Assembly: GCA_008638415.1 (NCBI GenBank) | Contig: VWVT01000010.1 | Coordinates: 1 to 64,000, forward strand | DNA: 64,000 nt | From: Nocardiopsis sinuspersici | Lineage (GTDB): Bacteria; Actinomycetota; Actinomycetes; Streptosporangiales; Streptosporangiaceae | Direction: 5' to 3' | In this document: positions 42,160 through 51,116 of the stretch, in pieces | Layout: each line of letters starts with the position of its first letter | How positions within the stretch are numbered: the stretch's first letter is position 1 | The notes under the pieces: generated by a model | Databases searched by the model: none | What the model was told of the DNA's origin: nothing | Seen by the model: only the letters and a program-made list of their open reading frames with translations | Position numbers and translations under genes: made by a program

Positions 42160-42669
42160 ATGGCTGCGACGGACACACCGAACGCCCCCTCGGCTCCGGC
42201 GTCCCTGCTGGGCCTGGCCGCATTCGTCGGGGCCGTCGCCGCGGCCGCGCTCGTCGGGGTCCTCTCCAGCGCCGACACCGCCGCGGACTACACCGCGCTG
42301 CGGCAGCCGCCGTGGGCTCCGCCGCCATGGCTCTTCGGTCCCGTGTGGACGGCCCTGTACGCGATGATCGCCGTGTCGGGGTGGCTGGTCTGGCGCCGGT
42401 ACGGCTGGCGGGGCGCACGCGTGGAACTCTCGCTCTTCACGGCGCAACTGCTGCTGAACGCGGCGTGGACCCCGCTGTTCTTCGCCCTCGGCCTACGGGG
42501 CGCGGCCCTGGTGGACATCTGCCTGCTGGCGGTGGTGCTGGCGGCCACCGTCGTCCTCTTCGCCCGCCGGTCCCGCTGGGCCGCGGCCCTGCTCGTGCCG
42601 TACTGGGCCTGGGTCGTGTTCGCCGCCGCGCTCAACTACTCCGTCTGGCGGCTCAACACCGGCGGCTGA
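42160..42669 (+). CDS. tspO: TspO/MBR family protein
   Basis: A 169-residue five-helix membrane protein of the TspO/peripheral benzodiazepine receptor family: LRQPPWAPPPWLFGPVWTAL (the PPGW-type loop), LYAMIAVSGWLVWRRYGWRG, ELSLFTAQLLLNAAWTPLFF and ALLVPYWAWVVFAAALNYSV are diagnostic. Family members bind porphyrins and sterols and act in stress responses. GAGGGAG precedes ATG 42160. A 209-base gap, including a hairpin, separates it from the nuo operon. Confidence 0.9.
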   Translation: MAATDTPNAPSAPASLLGLAAFVGAVAAAALVGVLSSADTAADYTALRQPPWAPPPWLFGPVWTALYAMIAVSGWLVWRRYGWRGARVELSLFTAQLLLNAAWTPLFFALGLRGAALVDICLLAVVLAATVVLFARRSRWAAALLVPYWAWVVFAAALNYSVWRLNTGG

Positions 42670-42709
42670 TCCCTCCCGGCCGCCCCGGTGGACTCGGCCG
42701 GGGCCCGGG

Positions 42710-43471
42710 GTGGACACTGATGCCGTGGTCAAAGCAGCGAACGGGGAGTCCGTGCTGTCCCGGGTGGTGCGCGTCCTGGAGGCCTTCGACTCCGAGCACC
42801 CGGCACTGGGGGTCTCCCAGATAGCGCGGCGCGCCGACCTGCACGTGGCCACCGCCTCCCGCCTCGTGGAGGAACTGGTCCGGCACGGCTGGCTGGAGCG
42901 CGGCCCCGACCGCCGCGTCCGCGTGGGCGTGCGCATGTGGGAGGTGGCCGTGCGCTCCTCGCCCGCCCTGGGCCTGCGCGAGACGGTCGGACCGTTCATG
43001 GAGGACCTGCACGCGGTGGTGGGCCAGCACACCCAGCTCGGCGTCCTCCAGGGCGAGGAGGTCCTGTTCGTCGAGCGCCTCTCCGCCCCGGGCGCGGTCG
43101 TCAACATCACCCGGATCGCCGGACGGCTGCCGCTGTACGCCTCCTCCTCGGGCCTGGTCCTGCTCGCCCACGCCCCCGCGCCGCTCCAGGAGCGGATCCT
43201 GGCGGGACCCTTCCACGCCTACACCGCGAACACGGTCGCCGACGCCCGGAGGCTGCGCCCCCTGCTGGCCGAGATCCGCAGGTCCGGCTACGTCCTGTCC
43301 CGGGGGTTCATCGACGAGGAGACGGCCGGTATCGCCGCACCCGTGCACGGCGCCACCGGGGCGGTGGCCGCCGCGCTGTCGGTGATCGTGCCCAACGACG
43401 AGCGCGCCGCCCTCGCGGTCCCGGCGGTACGCACCGCCGCGCGCTCCGCCTCCCGCGCCATGGGCGGCTGA
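42710..43471 (+). CDS. IclR-family regulator, probably of pobA
   Basis: A 253-residue IclR-type protein. The winged HTH (SVLSRVVRVLEAFDSEHPAL, GVSQIARRADLHVATASRLV, ELVRHGWLERGPD) precedes the GAF-like effector domain (VGQHTQLGVLQGEEVLFVER, LPLYASSSGLVLLAHA, ILAGPFHAYTANTV, GYVLSRGFIDEETAGIAAPV). IclR relatives (PobR, PcaU) control aromatic acid degradation, and the downstream gene is pobA. Start GTG 42710 is tentative; GTG 42725 is possible. Confidence 0.88.
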   Translation: MDTDAVVKAANGESVLSRVVRVLEAFDSEHPALGVSQIARRADLHVATASRLVEELVRHGWLERGPDRRVRVGVRMWEVAVRSSPALGLRETVGPFMEDLHAVVGQHTQLGVLQGEEVLFVERLSAPGAVVNITRIAGRLPLYASSSGLVLLAHAPAPLQERILAGPFHAYTANTVADARRLRPLLAEIRRSGYVLSRGFIDEETAGIAAPVHGATGAVAAALSVIVPNDERAALAVPAVRTAARSASRAMGG

Positions 43472-43551
43472 GGGCACCAGGGCGTGTCCGGCGGGCACGC
43501 GCCCCGGCCCGGCCCCTCCCGCTCTCCCGCCGGCCCGGGGAGGGGGTCCGT

Positions 43552-43568
43552 TTCTCAATCAGTGAGAA
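43552..43568. promoter_or_regulatory. Inverted repeat TTCTCA-N5-TGAGAA, putative IclR operator
   Basis: A perfect 6-5-6 inverted repeat with GTATGGT (a possible -10) just downstream at 43571, in the 319-base gap before pobA. The rest of the gap shows no gene. Confidence 0.55.
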
Positions 43569-43790
43569 CCGTATGGTGGTGCCGGTCACGCGTGGTGCAT
43601 CGTCGACGCATCCGGGCTTCCGGGGAGCGCCGGCACACCGCGTCCGCCCGGACCGCCGGGCGCCGCCGTCCGAGCCCGCAGAGGCGGGCGGACCGGGGCC
43701 CTCGGAGCCGCCCGCCGCCACGACGACACGCCGCGCGTCCGGGACTCCCTCCCGTGCGCGTGCGCCGAAGCACCAGGAGGAGAAACGACC

Positions 43791-44969
43791 GTGCGCACCC
43801 AGGTCGCCATCATCGGAGCGGGCCCGGCCGGGCTGCTCCTGTCCCACCTGCTCGGACTCCAGGGCGTCGACTCGGTCCTCATCGAGCGCCAGACCGCCGA
43901 CCACGTCCGTTCACGGGTCCGGGCCGGGGTGCTGGAGTCCGGGAGCGTGGACGTCCTCACCCGGGCGGGCGTCGGGCGGCGGCTCGCCACCGAGGCCGAC
44001 GAGCACCGCGGCGTGTACCTGCAGTGGCCGGGCGAGCGCCACCACGTCGACTTCACCGCACTGGTCGGCAGGTCGGTGTGGATCTACGGACAGACCGAGC
44101 TGACCAAGGACCTCATGGCCGCCCGGGAGGAGGCCGGCCGCCCCGCGTTCTACCTGGCCTCCGACGTCACACCGCACGACGTCGACACCGACCGTCCCCA
44201 CGTCACCTTCACCGACGCCGACGGGCGCCCCCAGCGGGTGGACGCCGACGCGGTCGTGGGCTGCGACGGCTTCCACGGCCCCAGCCGCCGGGCCGTCCCC
44301 GCGGCACGGCAGCGGGTGTGGGAGCGCACCTACCCGTTCGCCTGGCTGGGCGTGCTCGCCGACGTCGCACCCTCCACCGACGAGCTGATCTACGCCTGGC
44401 ACCCCGACGGGTTCGCCATGCACAGCATGCGCTCGGCCACCGTCAGCCGCCTCTACCTCCAGGTCCGGCCCGACGAGGACATCGACGAGTGGAGCGACGA
44501 CCGGATCTGGGAGGCGCTGGCCACCCGCCTGGGCGCGGGCATGGAGGGATGGGATCTGCGCACCGGCGCCATCACCGAGAAGAGCGTGCTCCCGATGCGC
44601 AGCTTCGTCACCACGCCCATGCGCCACGGCCGCCTCTTCCTGGCCGGGGACGCCGCGCACATCGTCCCGCCCACCGGCGCCAAGGGCCTCAACCTGGCGA
44701 TCGCCGACGTCACCCTGCTCGCCGAGGCCCTCACCGCGTGGCTGCGCGACGGCCGGGAGGACCTCGCCGACGCCTACTCCGACACCGCCCTGCGCCGGGT
44801 CTGGCGGTGCACCCACTTCTCCTGGTGGATGACGACCACGCTCCACCGCCACGGGGACGACTTCGACGCCCGCCTACAGCTCTCCCAGCTCCAGCGCGTC
44901 ATCGACTCCGAGGCCGCCGCCACCGAGTTCGCCCACAACTACGCCGGACTGCCCATCAGCTTCGGATGA
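43791..44969 (+). CDS. pobA: 4-hydroxybenzoate 3-monooxygenase
   Basis: A 392-residue class A flavoprotein monooxygenase. The FAD-binding GxGxxG is in QVAIIGAGPAGLLLSHLLGL, the DG motif in ADAVVGCDGFHGPSRRAVP, and the second FAD motif in GRLFLAGDAAHIVPPTGAKG followed by LNLAIADV. ARVRAGVLESGSVDVL-like and LPISFG-type ends match p-hydroxybenzoate hydroxylase, which makes protocatechuate using NAD(P)H and O2. The ring-cleavage genes are not in the window. AGGAGG lies about 10 bases ahead of GTG 43791. Confidence 0.92.
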   Translation: MRTQVAIIGAGPAGLLLSHLLGLQGVDSVLIERQTADHVRSRVRAGVLESGSVDVLTRAGVGRRLATEADEHRGVYLQWPGERHHVDFTALVGRSVWIYGQTELTKDLMAAREEAGRPAFYLASDVTPHDVDTDRPHVTFTDADGRPQRVDADAVVGCDGFHGPSRRAVPAARQRVWERTYPFAWLGVLADVAPSTDELIYAWHPDGFAMHSMRSATVSRLYLQVRPDEDIDEWSDDRIWEALATRLGAGMEGWDLRTGAITEKSVLPMRSFVTTPMRHGRLFLAGDAAHIVPPTGAKGLNLAIADVTLLAEALTAWLRDGREDLADAYSDTALRRVWRCTHFSWWMTTTLHRHGDDFDARLQLSQLQRVIDSEAAATEFAHNYAGLPISFG

Positions 44970-45139
44970 GCCGGGCCGGCCCCGGCGGCGTCCCGTATGT
45001 GCCGGTCCGGCCCCGGCGGTGCCCCGCGCGCGCCACGCCGTTTCCGGCGCCACGGTCCGTCGGACCCCGCGCTCGGCCGTCGCACGGATAGCATGTGCAG
45101 CCGCGACCGAGATCCACCCGAACTCGAAGGGAGCCAGGG

Positions 45140-46159
45140 TTGAGGGCGAACGAGATCCCCACCGAGGAGATCAAGCGGGCACCGGCGGCCTTCACCGACC
45201 GGGTCACCGCGGACGGCCGCTTCGGCCGCCCGGCCGAACCCGGCCGCTACCGCCTGGTGGTCAGCCGCGCCTGCCCCTGGGCGCACCGGGTCGTCATCAC
45301 GCGCAGGCTCATGGGGCTGGAGAGGGTCGTCTCCCTGGCCGTCACCGACCCCCGCCAGGAGATCATCGAGGGAGACCCGCACTGGGTCTTCACCGAGGAG
45401 ACCGGGAGCCCCGGCGGCAGGGACCCCGTCCTGGGCATCCACGCCCTGCGCGAGGCCTACCTGGCGCGCGATCCCCACTACACCGGCGGGGTCAGCGTCC
45501 CGGGCTTCGTCGACGTGGACGACGGGCACCTGGTCTCCAACGACTTCGACCGGCTGGTCAAGGACATGGCCACCGAGTGGGGCGCCCTGGTCAGGGAGGG
45601 CGCTCCGGACCTGTACCCGGAGGCGCTGCGCGCGGAGATCGACGCCCTGTCCGGGAAGATCTACACCGACCTCAACAACGGCGTCTACCGGGCCGGGTTC
45701 GCCCCGGACCAGGAGCACTACGACGCCGCGGTCGCCGACGTCTTCGCCAGGCTCGACGCGCTGGAGGAGCACCTGTCCACCCGGCGCTACCTGGTCGGGG
45801 ACTCCATCACCGTGGCCGACATCGGGCTCTTCCCGACCCTGGTGCGCTTCGACGCCGCCTACCACGGCCACTTCAAGTGCAACATCCGCAAGCTGAGCGA
45901 GTACCCGGTGCTGTGGGCCTACGCCCGCGACCTGTTCCAGACGCCCGGGTTCGGCGACACCACGAACCTGGACCACGTCCGCACGCACTACTACTGGGTC
46001 CACACGGCGATCAACCCGACGCGGATCATCGCCGCCGGTCCCGACCCGCGCCGCTGGCTCACCGCCCACCACCGAGAGGAGCTGGGCGGCGGCCCCTTCG
46101 GCGCGGGTACCGCTCCGGGCCCGGTCCCGGCCGGCGAGCGCGTCCCCGACCTGGCCTGA
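45140..46159 (+). CDS. Xi-class GST / glutathionyl-hydroquinone reductase-like protein
   Basis: A 339-residue protein. The catalytic Cys motif is in YRLVVSRACPWAHRVVITRR (S-x-x-CPWAHR), followed by PGFVDVDDGHLVSNDFD, NNGVYRAGFAPDQEHYDAAV and LVGDSITVADIGLFPTLVRF, all typical of the YqjG/Xi-GST class that reduces glutathionyl-quinones. Actinomycetes generally use mycothiol instead of glutathione, so the true thiol may be mycothiol. TTG 45140 was chosen for GAAGGGAG 6 bases upstream. It converges with the FAD monooxygenase gene. Confidence 0.87.
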   Translation: MRANEIPTEEIKRAPAAFTDRVTADGRFGRPAEPGRYRLVVSRACPWAHRVVITRRLMGLERVVSLAVTDPRQEIIEGDPHWVFTEETGSPGGRDPVLGIHALREAYLARDPHYTGGVSVPGFVDVDDGHLVSNDFDRLVKDMATEWGALVREGAPDLYPEALRAEIDALSGKIYTDLNNGVYRAGFAPDQEHYDAAVADVFARLDALEEHLSTRRYLVGDSITVADIGLFPTLVRFDAAYHGHFKCNIRKLSEYPVLWAYARDLFQTPGFGDTTNLDHVRTHYYWVHTAINPTRIIAAGPDPRRWLTAHHREELGGGPFGAGTAPGPVPAGERVPDLA

Positions 46160-46171
46160 CCTGGCCCGCTC

Positions 46172-47413
46172 CTACCGGACGGCTCCGCGGGGGCGGCGGG
46201 CGAAGCCCGGCGCGTGCTCGGGCCGGATCCCCTTCCCGATGAGGTAGGCGGGCACGAACGACAGCCAGGGCGCGAGGTCCAGGGCCGCCAGCACGGGCCT
46301 GGGCGGGCCCATGCGCTCCCCCCTGACCATCGGGTCGGCCAGCCCGCGGTGCATGAGGCGCTGTAGGGCCTGGACGGCGGCGGTCGGCAGGATCCGCCTC
46401 CTGCGGACCGCGGACAGGTCGCGGCCGGTGAGCGACCGCTCGCTCAGCGGCTTGGCCAGCAGCGTCGCGGAGGCCACGGCGTCCTGCACGGCGAGGTTGA
46501 TGCCCACACCGCCGACGGGGGACATCGCGTGGGCCGCGTCGCCGATGCACAGCAGGCCCTCCGCGTGCCAGCGGCGCAGCCGGTTGAGCCGCACGTCCAG
46601 GTGCTTGACCTCGTCCATGGACTCCAGGGACCCGACCCGGTCGGCCAGCTCCGGCATGAGCTCGGCGATGTCCCGGCGGAAGGCCTCGATCCCGCGTGCG
46701 CGCAGCCGGGCGTCGGTGCCCTTGCGCCCGATGTAGGCGAGCTGCAGGTAGCCCTCGCGCGGAATCACCAGGGCGAACCGGCCCAGGCCCGCACGCGGGG
46801 TCAGCTCCGTGCGGTCCTGCGGCTCGCGGGGCAGCCGGAACCACCACGCGTCGATCCCCACCGGGAACTCCCGGGGCACCAGGCCCATCTCGCGGCGGGC
46901 GAGCGATCCCCGGCCGTCACAGGCCACGGTCAGGTCGGCGCGGATCTCCCCCTCGCCCTCGGGGCCCCGGTAGCGCACCCCCGCCACCCGGCCGGACTCG
47001 CGGACGAGCCCGGTCACCTCGGTGCTCATCCGCAGGGTGAAGGACGCCTCCTCGCGCCCGGCCTCGGCGACGAGGTTCAGGAAGTCCCACTGCGGAACCA
47101 TCGCGATGTAGGGATGGGTGAGGGAGCGCCGCAGCCTCCGGAAGTCGGCGATGGTCACGGCGCGGTCCGGTCCGACGGGGAAGACGGCCTTGTCCAGCCT
47201 GCTCTGGGGCAGCTCGGCGAACCGCTCGTACAGGCCCAGCTCCTCCAGCAGCTCCAGGGTGGAGGGGTGCACGGTGTCCCCGCGGAAGTCCCGCAGGAAG
47301 TCGGCGTGCTTCTCCAGCACGGTGACCTCGACACCGGCGCGGGCCAGCAGCAGGCCCAGCACCATTCCGGCGGGGCCGCCGCCGGCGATCACACACGTCG
47401 TACGCTCACTCAT
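46172..47413 (-). CDS. FAD-dependent monooxygenase (PHBH fold)
   Basis: A 413-residue flavoprotein. CVIAGGGPAGMVLGLLLARA binds the ADP part of FAD, ADLTVACDGRGSLARREMGL carries the DG motif, and EGLLCIGDAAHAMSPVGGVG followed by INLAVQDAV the second FAD motif. Substrate unknown; hydroxylation of an aromatic or tetracycline-like compound is possible for this fold. It starts at ATG 47413, sharing one base with the TetR stop (TGATG), so the two genes form an operon. Confidence 0.88.
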   Translation of the reverse strand: MSERTTCVIAGGGPAGMVLGLLLARAGVEVTVLEKHADFLRDFRGDTVHPSTLELLEELGLYERFAELPQSRLDKAVFPVGPDRAVTIADFRRLRRSLTHPYIAMVPQWDFLNLVAEAGREEASFTLRMSTEVTGLVRESGRVAGVRYRGPEGEGEIRADLTVACDGRGSLARREMGLVPREFPVGIDAWWFRLPREPQDRTELTPRAGLGRFALVIPREGYLQLAYIGRKGTDARLRARGIEAFRRDIAELMPELADRVGSLESMDEVKHLDVRLNRLRRWHAEGLLCIGDAAHAMSPVGGVGINLAVQDAVASATLLAKPLSERSLTGRDLSAVRRRRILPTAAVQALQRLMHRGLADPMVRGERMGPPRPVLAALDLAPWLSFVPAYLIGKGIRPEHAPGFARRPRGAVR

Positions 47414-48261
47414 CAGGGCTCCAGGGTCGTGTTCGGATGGTCCGGGCGGGAGTGCCCCTCCGGGACCGCGGCGGTGCGCAGGAACGCGTCGGCGAAGACC
47501 GAACAGACCTCCTCCGCGTCCGGGAACTCCACGCCCGGCACCCTCTCCAGTGCCGGGCGCAGCATGAAGTGCACGGCGAGCGGACCGAGCAGCTGCTGCA
47601 TGAGCAGGGGGACCGGCAGGTCGCGGACCCGGCCCGCGGCGATCTCCTCGGCCAGCCACCCGCCCAGCCCGGCGAGCAGGCGGGGAAAGAAGAACCGGGC
47701 GAGCATGTCGACGGTGGGCCCCTCGGGCCGGGCGAACACGTCGGCGAGCATGGCGGGCAGCACCCGGGGCTCGCGGCCGAACCCGCGGCCCAGCAGGTGG
47801 TGGATCCCGTGGACCCGCGCGGCCAGGTCCTCCTCCGGCCCGTCGAGGGCCGCCTCCAGGTCCAGGATGGGGCTGTAGCGCTCGAAGATCGCGCGGAGCA
47901 GCTCGTCGCGGCCGCCGAAGGTCGCGTAGAGGCTGTGCACCGAGCACCCGGCGGAGGCGGCGACCGCCTCCAGCGTGGCCGAACCCAGGCCCTGCTCGCT
48001 GACCAGCCGGGCCCCGGCCCGGATCGAGCGCTCCCGCACGGGAAGCCGACCGCCCGGGTCCACGCCCGTGGCGCGCACCGCCTCGTCCAGCGCCCGGCGC
48101 GAGCCGCCCACGCGGCGCAGCAGGGTGCTGCGGGAGACGCCCGCCTCCTCCGCGATGGCGATCAGGGGCACGTCGGCCACGTCCTCTCCCCGGTTCTGCG
48201 CGGCGCGAAGGGCCGCGTTCACGAGTTCGGCCGGAACGGGTGGACTGCTTGGTTCTGACAT
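47413..48261 (-). CDS. TetR-family regulator with two HTH segments
   Basis: A 282-residue protein, longer than the family norm (about 200). Residues about 10-65 look like one HTH (ELVNAALRAAQNRGEDVADV, LIAIAEEAGVSRSTLLRRVG) and residues 90-140 like a second, more canonical TetR_N (IRAGARLVSEQGLGSATLEA, VAASAGCSVHSLYATFGGRD). The C-terminal helical part contains LLMQQLLGPLAVHFMLRPAL. It probably controls its own operon with the FAD monooxygenase. A GGTAAC-type repeat sits 10 bases ahead of its start. Confidence 0.85.
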   Translation of the reverse strand: MSEPSSPPVPAELVNAALRAAQNRGEDVADVPLIAIAEEAGVSRSTLLRRVGGSRRALDEAVRATGVDPGGRLPVRERSIRAGARLVSEQGLGSATLEAVAASAGCSVHSLYATFGGRDELLRAIFERYSPILDLEAALDGPEEDLAARVHGIHHLLGRGFGREPRVLPAMLADVFARPEGPTVDMLARFFFPRLLAGLGGWLAEEIAAGRVRDLPVPLLMQQLLGPLAVHFMLRPALERVPGVEFPDAEEVCSVFADAFLRTAAVPEGHSRPDHPNTTLEP

Positions 48262-48270
48262 CAATATAAA

Positions 48271-48284
48271 GGTAACACGTAACC
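48271..48284. promoter_or_regulatory. Imperfect palindrome GGTAACACGTAACC
   Basis: Ten of fourteen positions are symmetrical. It lies just upstream of the TetR start in a short AT-rich stretch between divergent genes, so it is a candidate autoregulatory operator. Confidence 0.4.
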
Positions 48285-48402
48285 GGGTTCCAGAGAAGGA
48301 GCGGTTCGGGAGGGCGAACTGATCGGATCCGGACACGAGCGCCGTCAGGGCCCTTCGCGCCACCTCGTACGCTTGCTCCCGAACCAGTCGAGAGGAGGCG
48401 CA

Positions 48403-49113
48403 GTGCCACCCGTCATCGGAATCTCCACCTACGCCGAGCAGGCCCGCTGGGGCGGGGTCTGGGACATGGCCGCGGCCCTGCTGCCGCACGCCTACGTGGA
48501 CTCCGTCGCCGCCTCCGGGGCCGTCCCGGTGCTGCTGCCCCCGGTCACCGGAGCGGCCGGTGCGGTGGAGCGCCTGGACGGCCTGCTGCTGGCGGGCGGC
48601 GGCGACATCGCCCCGGACCGCTACGGCCAGGGCGCCGACGAGCACACCGCCGGGGTCCAGGGCGTCCGTGACTCGGTCGAGAGCGACCTGCTCGCGGGCG
48701 CACTGGCCCGGGGCATGCCGGTGCTGGGCGTGTGCCGGGGGATGCAGCTGCTCAACGTGGCCCGGGGCGGCACCCTCCACCAGCACCTGCCCGACGTGGT
48801 GGGCCACGACGGGCACCGCCGGAGGCCCGGGGTCTTCGACGGCCACCCGGTCACCGTGGACGCCGACTCGCGCGTCGCGCGGATCCTCGGCCGGACCCGG
48901 CTGGAGGTGCCCGCCTACCACCACCAGGCCGTGGCCGGCCTGGGCGGGGGAGTGGTGGCCGCGGCCTGGGCCGACGACGGCACCGTGGAGGCCGTCGAGT
49001 ACGCCGACGACGACGGGGTCGTCGGCGTGCAGTGGCACCCGGAGATGGGGGAGGACCCCTCCCTGTTCGACTGGCTCACCGAACGCGCCGCCGCCTTCCG
49101 CGATAAGGGGTGA
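48403..49113 (+). CDS. Class I glutamine amidotransferase-like hydrolase (PuuD family)
   Basis: A 236-residue peptidase C26 / gamma-glutamyl-gamma-aminobutyrate hydrolase-like protein. PPVIGISTYAEQARWGGVWD is the typical start, DGLLLAGGGDIAPDRYG holds the oxyanion Gly, the nucleophile Cys is in PVLGVCRGMQLLNVARGG, and the terminal His-x-Glu is in VVGVQWHPEMGEDPSLF. It would hydrolyse gamma-glutamyl amides. GTG 48403 has AGAGGAGG 6 bases upstream. Divergent from the TetR gene; the GpgS gene follows 129 bases downstream. Confidence 0.88.
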   Translation: MPPVIGISTYAEQARWGGVWDMAAALLPHAYVDSVAASGAVPVLLPPVTGAAGAVERLDGLLLAGGGDIAPDRYGQGADEHTAGVQGVRDSVESDLLAGALARGMPVLGVCRGMQLLNVARGGTLHQHLPDVVGHDGHRRRPGVFDGHPVTVDADSRVARILGRTRLEVPAYHHQAVAGLGGGVVAAAWADDGTVEAVEYADDDGVVGVQWHPEMGEDPSLFDWLTERAAAFRDKG

Positions 49114-49241
49114 CCCCGCCACCGCCCGGGACCAGCGGGGATCCCCGCCCGTGCGTGGGGTACACCACGTCCGGAACAAGCCCGCACCGGCGGGCTCCCA
49201 CGGCGGGACGTGCCCTAGTGTTGGCCGCTGGGGGAGGCTTT

Positions 49242-50252
49242 GTGGACAACGAGTGGTTCGAGCGTCGCACCTACCGGTCCTCGGACTGGACGGTCGATCG
49301 GCTGGTCGAACTCAAACGGCGCCGGGGTAGCACGATCAGCCTGGTGATCCCGGCACGCGACGAGGCGGCGACCGTCGGCGGCATCGTCGCCCGGGTCCGC
49401 GCGCAGCTCCAGGAGAAGGCGCCCCTGCTGGACGAGATCGTCGTCATGGACTCCGACTCCGCCGACGACACCGGAGCCCGCGCCCGCGGCGCCGGGGCCG
49501 TCGTCCACCGCGTCGGCGAGGTGCGCCCCGAACTGGGCCACCACCGGGGCAAGGGCGAGGCCATGTGGAAGTCGCTCTTCGTCACCTCCGGCGACATCAT
49601 CGCCTTCATGGACGCAGACCTGGTCGAGTGGGACACCCACTTCGTGTCCGGGCTGCTCGGCCCGCTGCTCACCGAACCCGGTGTGAGCCTGGTCAAGGGC
49701 TTCTACGACCGTGTGCTGGACCGGCCGGGCACGGCCGGGCGGCCCCACGGCACCGGCGGCGAGGTCTCCGAGGAGGCGGTCTCCCACGAGGGCGGCCGGG
49801 TCACCGAACTCGTGGCCCGTCCCACCATCGCCCTGCGCTGGCCCCAGCTGTCGGGTGTGGTCCAGCCCCTGTCCGGGGAGTGGGCCGTGCGCCGCGACCT
49901 GTTCGAGCGGCTCTCGGTTCCCACCGGCTACGGCGTGGAACTCGCCGTGCTGGTCGACACCGCCCTGCGGTACGGCGTGGACGCCGTCGCGCAGGTGGAC
50001 CTGGGCCGCCGCGCCCACCGCCACCAGTCGCTGCGCGGCCTGGGCGCGATGGCCACCGAGCTGCTCGCGGTCGCCGACCGCCGGGCCGGGATCGACCACG
50101 GCACCGACGCGGTCCGGATACGCCAGTTCGGCGCCGGGGAGCAGCGCGGACAGCCGCTGAACAGTACGGTCAGCGTCGTGGAGCGCCCACCGGCGGCCGA
50201 GGTCGGCGCCGGGGACGCGGAGGTTCTGGAAGGAGTGGTCGGCCGGTGCTGA
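49242..50252 (+). CDS. gpgS: Glucosyl-3-phosphoglycerate synthase
   Basis: A 336-residue GT81 glycosyltransferase. FERRTYRSSDWTVDRLVELK, TISLVIPARDEAATVGGIVA (nucleotide-sugar binding), DSDSADDTGARARGAG, HHRGKGEAMWKSLFVTSGDI and the DxD-type IAFMDADLVEWDTHF match GpgS, which makes glucosyl-3-phosphoglycerate, the first step to glucosylglycerate or methylglucose lipopolysaccharide. GGGGGAGG lies just ahead of GTG 49242. In mycobacteria gpgS (Rv1208) is next to folP2 (Rv1207), the same pairing as here; its 3' end overlaps the next start. Confidence 0.92.
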   Translation: MDNEWFERRTYRSSDWTVDRLVELKRRRGSTISLVIPARDEAATVGGIVARVRAQLQEKAPLLDEIVVMDSDSADDTGARARGAGAVVHRVGEVRPELGHHRGKGEAMWKSLFVTSGDIIAFMDADLVEWDTHFVSGLLGPLLTEPGVSLVKGFYDRVLDRPGTAGRPHGTGGEVSEEAVSHEGGRVTELVARPTIALRWPQLSGVVQPLSGEWAVRRDLFERLSVPTGYGVELAVLVDTALRYGVDAVAQVDLGRRAHRHQSLRGLGAMATELLAVADRRAGIDHGTDAVRIRQFGAGEQRGQPLNSTVSVVERPPAAEVGAGDAEVLEGVVGRC

Positions 50253-51106
50253 GACTGCGCGGTCGGGAGTACGACGCGGACACCACGCTGGTCATGGCAA
50301 TCGTCAACCGCACCCCCGACTCCTTCTACGACAGGGGCGCCACCTGGGACGGCGGGGCCGCCCTCGAACGCGTGCGCCGGGTCGTGGCCGAGGGCGCCGA
50401 CATCGTGGACATCGGCGGTATCAAGGCGGCACCCGGCGAGGAGGTCGGCGTCGAGGAGGAGAAGCACCGGATCGTGGACTTCGTGGCCGCCGTCCGCGCC
50501 GAGTTCCCCCACCTGGTCATCAGCGTGGACACCTGGCGCGCCTCCGTGGGCCGGGCGGTGTGCGAGGCGGGAGCCGACCTGCTCAACGACGCCTGGGGCG
50601 GCTACGACCCGGGACTGGCCGAGGTCGCCGCCGAGTTCGGTACGGCCCTGGTGTGCACCCACACCGGCGGGGTCACCCCGCGCACCCGCCCGCACCGGCT
50701 GCACTACGAGGACGTGGTGCGCGAGGCGGTCGAGGACACGGTCGCCCAGGCCGAGCGCGCGGTGTCCCTGGGAGTGGACCCGGCGTCGGCGATCATCGAC
50801 CCGGCGCACGACTTCGGCAAGAACACCTGGCACTCCCTGGAGCTGACCCGGCGCCTGGACGAGATGGTCGCCACCGGCCGACCGGTGCTGGTGTCGCTGT
50901 CCAACAAGGACTTCGTCGGCGAGACCCTGGACCTGCCCGTGGGGGAGCGCCTGACGGGCACACTCGCGGCGACCGCCGTGTGCGCCTGGCACGGCGCGCA
51001 GATCTACCGGGTCCACGAGGTGGCCGAGACCCGGCAGGTGCTCGACATGGTCGCCACCATCCGGGGAGTCCGTCCTCCGGCACGGGCCGTCCGGGGGCTG
51101 GCGTGA
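50246..51106 (+). CDS. folP2: Dihydropteroate synthase-like protein (FolP2 type)
   Basis: A 286-residue pterin-binding TIM barrel: VMAIVNRTPDSFYDRGATWD, EGADIVDIGGIKAAPGEE (canonical IDIGGEST-type motif altered to IGGIKAAPG), VISVDTWRASVGRAVCEAGA, LLNDAWGGYD and VLVSLSNKDFVGETLDL are visible. The altered second loop marks the FolP2 group, which in mycobacteria lacks dihydropteroate synthase activity and is linked with GpgS. GTG 50246 overlaps the gpgS end by 7 bases. Confidence 0.88.
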   Translation: MLRLRGREYDADTTLVMAIVNRTPDSFYDRGATWDGGAALERVRRVVAEGADIVDIGGIKAAPGEEVGVEEEKHRIVDFVAAVRAEFPHLVISVDTWRASVGRAVCEAGADLLNDAWGGYDPGLAEVAAEFGTALVCTHTGGVTPRTRPHRLHYEDVVREAVEDTVAQAERAVSLGVDPASAIIDPAHDFGKNTWHSLELTRRLDEMVATGRPVLVSLSNKDFVGETLDLPVGERLTGTLAATAVCAWHGAQIYRVHEVAETRQVLDMVATIRGVRPPARAVRGLA

Positions 51107-51116
51107 GGAGGTACGC

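Noticed and set aside
44970-45060. Two similar CCGGCCCCGGCGG-type words after pobA
   Set aside because: Short, low-complexity GC words are expected by chance in this DNA and have no further structure.
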